Below are positions 61,903 through 64,000 of a stretch of 64,000 bases of DNA, one piece after another (the stretch's first letter is position 1; each line of letters begins with the position of its first letter). The notes under the pieces were generated by a model that was given only the letters and a program-made list of their open reading frames with translations, was not told where the DNA came from and did no database searches. Origin of the DNA: JBAYIE01 sp965279165. GTDB taxonomy: Bacteria; Bacteroidota; Bacteroidia; UKL13-3. The stretch covers positions 310,001-374,000 of the forward strand of contig OZ257140.1 in the NCBI GenBank assembly GCA_965279165.1, in the 5' to 3' direction. The position numbers were made by a program, and so were the translations under genes.

Positions 61903-62673
61903 TTACTTTTTCATTGCTTCGATGTACAAGCGGGTAAGTTTACGTTTGGTATCCAACGAAAAATCGCCATCCATCATCCACTTGTAAAAACTCGGTTCAC
62001 TTTTTAATACCTCTTTCACCGGTTTGTTTTTGTGTTTGCCAAAATTAAACACAACCTGGTCCTTTGTATTTAATACCATACGTCCGGCCAAATCCACGTT
62101 TTTATCCATTCCCAGAAACTGGTGTAAGAAATCAACTTCGTTTTTTAATACCGGATACTTCTCCAGTTGGGCCAGGAGAACTTCCAATGTTGCCCTGGTA
62201 TCGGCAGCCGCACTGTGTGCATCTACCAACTCTTTGTTGCAATAAAACTTATATGCAGCAGTTAATGTCCGTTGTTCCATCATATGAAAGATGCGTTGTG
62301 CATCTACCATTTTTCGGTTATCGGTATCAAATTCAATTTCGGCACGTAAAAACTCTTCCACCAGCATTGGCAAATCAAATTTCGTCGAATTAAATCCCCC
62401 AAAATCACAACCCATGAAGGTATCAGCCAGCATCCGAGCCTTGTCTTTAAAAAATGGTGCGTCTTTAATATCCTCCTCATAAATACCATGTATCATCGAC
62501 ACTTCGGCTGGAATTGGAATACCGGGATTGAATCGCATGCAATCACTCGTTTCGCTGCCATCGGGTAATAATTTGATATAAGCGAGTTCAACAATTCGAT
62601 CAGCAGATATATTGATTCCGGTAGTTTCTAAATCAAAAATTACCAAAGGACGTTTTAAGTTAAAAGCCATCAT
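61903..62673 (-). CDS. 3'-5' exonuclease (DnaQ-like) with C-terminal DUF3820-type domain
   Basis: 256 residues. Exo I VIFDLETTG (D14, E16), Exo II FGGFNSTKFDLPMLVEEF (Asp) and Exo III HSAAADTRATLEVL (His and Asp) form the DEDDh active site. The C-terminal ~60 residues (FNFGKHKNKPVKEVLKSEPSFYKWMMDGDF) match the small DUF3820 module found after similar exonucleases. It degrades DNA or RNA 3' ends in the cytosol. It starts 5 nt after the DUF423 gene, so the two are likely co-transcribed. Confidence 0.9.
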   Translation of the reverse strand: MMAFNLKRPLVIFDLETTGINISADRIVELAYIKLLPDGSETSDCMRFNPGIPIPAEVSMIHGIYEEDIKDAPFFKDKARMLADTFMGCDFGGFNSTKFDLPMLVEEFLRAEIEFDTDNRKMVDAQRIFHMMEQRTLTAAYKFYCNKELVDAHSAAADTRATLEVLLAQLEKYPVLKNEVDFLHQFLGMDKNVDLAGRMVLNTKDQVVFNFGKHKNKPVKEVLKSEPSFYKWMMDGDFSLDTKRKLTRLYIEAMKK

Positions 62674-62678
62674 TAAAA

Positions 62679-63146
62679 CTAGGATTGGGTGTGGTGTGTA
62701 TGTGTCTCAAAATGCGAAGATGTGTGGCGATGTCCGTTTCCATCCGGTACTTTATATCCTTTACTCACTAACCATGACCAGCCAAAAATAAAACCCAATC
62801 CACCTAATGGGGTAATGGCTCCAATCCACGAAAAGGCTACTCCTGCCCAAATCTGACTGGTTGAAAGAACATACAATGAACCACTAAAAAGTACAATACC
62901 TGCTATAAAAGCACGAAACACTACCACAGCAGTTTTTTCGTGTAATTTTCTCAGAAATGAAGCCATGAACAAAATCCCTAAGGCATGATAAAACTGATAA
63001 CGAACCCCTGTTTCAAATGCTTGCATCATATTAACAGTCACTTGGTCTTTGATATAATGTGCTCCAAATGCGCCCAATATTACCGAGAGACCTGCAAGGG
63101 AAGCTCCGGTTTTAAAAAGTTGTCGTTGCAGTGTATGGTTCGTCAT
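62679..63146 (-). CDS. DUF423 (YgdD-like) membrane protein with His-rich tail
   Basis: 155 residues. Four TM segments and the family features (LAGLSVILGAFGAHYIKD, FETGVRYQFYHALGILFMASFL, FSGSLYVLSTSQIWAGVAFSWIGAITPLGGLGFIFGWSWL) match DUF423. The C-terminus is extended by about 20 residues rich in His and Ser/Thr (GNGHRHTSSHFETHTHHTQS), which could bind metal. Function unknown. Confidence 0.87.
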   Translation of the reverse strand: MTNHTLQRQLFKTGASLAGLSVILGAFGAHYIKDQVTVNMMQAFETGVRYQFYHALGILFMASFLRKLHEKTAVVVFRAFIAGIVLFSGSLYVLSTSQIWAGVAFSWIGAITPLGGLGFIFGWSWLVSKGYKVPDGNGHRHTSSHFETHTHHTQS

Positions 63147-63199
63147 GTTTTAACAAATATTTGTGAACAAGTTACCATTCAAAGCATATAGCTGCAACT

Positions 63200-63207
63200 T
63201 ATTTTTG
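63200..63207 (+). promoter_or_regulatory. Candidate -7 box TATTTTTG for the last gene
   Basis: TATTTTTG matches TAnnTTTG and lies 17 nt before the ATG at 63225. No TTTG at -33 was found; it is in an AT-rich stretch. Confidence 0.35.
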
Positions 63208-63224
63208 ATAAATAATATTATTAC

Positions 63225-64000
63225 ATGAGCAGATCGCTGATAATCGGCATAATAAGCACCCTGATTCTGATTTCCATATTGGCTTCGGTATTTTATTACT
63301 CCTATATCAAAGAAAAAGAAAAACCATTATTTGATGCTATACCCAATAATGCGGCACTTGTAATAGAAGTAAAAAACATATCCCTAAACTGGCAAAAGTT
63401 ACAACATTCAGAAATGTGGGAAAGCCTAGCTAACAACGAAGTGGTTCAAACCTTTTCGTCTCAAATTACCCGACTGGATTCTATACTTGCTTTAAATCCT
63501 CTCTTCAATGAAATGATAAGCTCCAAAAAAGTAGCGGTTTCCTTTCATAAAAGTAACCATATCGGTATACTGGTTGTTGCGCAGGCAGTGCAGGATGCCA
63601 ATCTACCAGAAGCCATTCAACAACTTTGTATCCAACAGGATTTGGTGCTTCAGCGTCATAACTTTGAAAAAGTTAAAGTATATGATATCAAATCAAAAAA
63701 CGGTGAATTAATTTGTTCAGTAGCACTTAAAGACCATTTATTAATTTGTTCGACCGATGGCAGTTTGATGGAAGAATCTATTATGAAATTAACCTATAAG
63801 TTGGTTAATCCGGTTCGCCGTTTAGAGAATTTGACAACACTGGCAAGAAATGGTTCTGAGTTCAACCTCTATATTAACTACCATACTTTGCCTGCTTTAC
63901 TTTCCGACTTCCTAAAAACCGAACACACACTTTTGTTTCATTACCTGCAACGGTTTGCCAATTGGAGTATCCTTAATCTTGAATTTCAAAAGGAATATAT
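63225..64000 (+). CDS. Membrane-anchored protein, 3'-truncated by window edge
   Basis: The frame is open from ATG 63225 to the end of the window (258 codons visible). The start is MSRSLIIGIISTLILISILASVFYYSYIKEKEKPLFDAIPNNAALVIEVKN: one N-terminal membrane helix and an extracytosolic domain that opens like DUF3352-type proteins (short strand, helix, strand repeats with AIPNNAALVIE). No catalytic motif is visible. Divergent from the DUF423 gene. Confidence 0.7.
   Translation, partial: MSRSLIIGIISTLILISILASVFYYSYIKEKEKPLFDAIPNNAALVIEVKNISLNWQKLQHSEMWESLANNEVVQTFSSQITRLDSILALNPLFNEMISSKKVAVSFHKSNHIGILVVAQAVQDANLPEAIQQLCIQQDLVLQRHNFEKVKVYDIKSKNGELICSVALKDHLLICSTDGSLMEESIMKLTYKLVNPVRRLENLTTLARNGSEFNLYINYHTLPALLSDFLKTEHTLLFHYLQRFANWSILNLEFQKEY

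Noticed and set aside
1..64000. tRNA, rRNA, insertion sequence or prophage
   Set aside because: No tRNA-like cloverleaf, ribosomal RNA, transposase, integrase or phage gene was recognised in any spacer or frame.

Overview
The window is chromosomal DNA from a member of the Bacteroidota, probably a free-living, largely aerobic relative of the Chitinophagales/Sphingobacteriales; the exact rank is inference. The evidence is AT-rich DNA, two proteins with C-terminal type IX secretion (T9SS type A) sorting domains, many outer-membrane barrels and lipoproteins, little sign of Shine-Dalgarno sequences, and several promoters matching the Bacteroidota pattern TTTG / TAnnTTTG. No tRNA, rRNA, transposase, phage gene or CRISPR array was found. 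Both window edges cut genes.

Layout. 1-1814: two paralogous AHSA1-like SRPBCC proteins flanking a DoxX-like membrane protein, with repeat-rich spacers. 1903-15067: the cell envelope. It holds barrels, a T9SS-secreted propeller-like protein, a His/Tyr-rich secreted protein, a tight four-gene run (serine hydrolase, cupin, alpha/beta hydrolase, GH53 endo-galactanase), a DUF481 protein and a phosphate-selective-type porin. 15324-21673: small housekeeping and stress genes (methyltransferase, MDR oxidoreductase, DUF1801 and MmcQ/YjbR-DUF1801 proteins, SulP anion transporter, Dps, GNAT, arsenate reductase). 21776-27060: lipoprotein, secreted proteins, barrels and an AI-2E family permease. 27046-41623: an enlarged pyruvate:ferredoxin-type oxidoreductase with a coupled small gene, a giant T9SS surface protein and pyruvate carboxylase. 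41763-50678: an RhlE-type helicase behind a strong promoter, a possible degenerate metallopeptidase, a Fic protein with operator-like repeats, a TPR protein, an MBL-fold hydrolase, SRPBCC, methyltransferase and DsbA-like proteins. 50754-54530: a TetR / HlyD / FtsX-like permease / ATPase export operon. 54651-57142: bestrophin, beta-carbonic anhydrase and pirin. 57143-59049: about 1.9 kb of non-coding repeats. 59050-64000: lipoprotein, enoyl-CoA hydratase, QueA, an exonuclease, DUF423 and a truncated membrane-anchored protein.

How the genes fit together. Pyruvate carboxylase and the PFOR-like enzyme both work at the pyruvate node. Bestrophin plus beta-carbonic anhydrase, and possibly the distant SulP transporter, suggest bicarbonate/CO2 handling. 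Divergent promoters with mirrored -7 boxes around a palindrome may let the TetR protein control both its efflux operon and the bestrophin gene.

The most unusual non-coding material is a 6-copy array of 229-239 bp units preceded by a TTAGGG-like G-quadruplex motif (57149-58541), a 52-bp REP-like palindrome containing the pyc stop codon (38131-38182), and several families of short intergenic repeats that recur in opposite orientation across the window. I did not find a clear new defence or mobile system. The best leads are the repeat array, the bestrophin/carbonic-anhydrase module with its mirrored promoter, the Fic operator cluster, the enlarged PFOR, and three genes whose promoter positions imply leaderless mRNAs.
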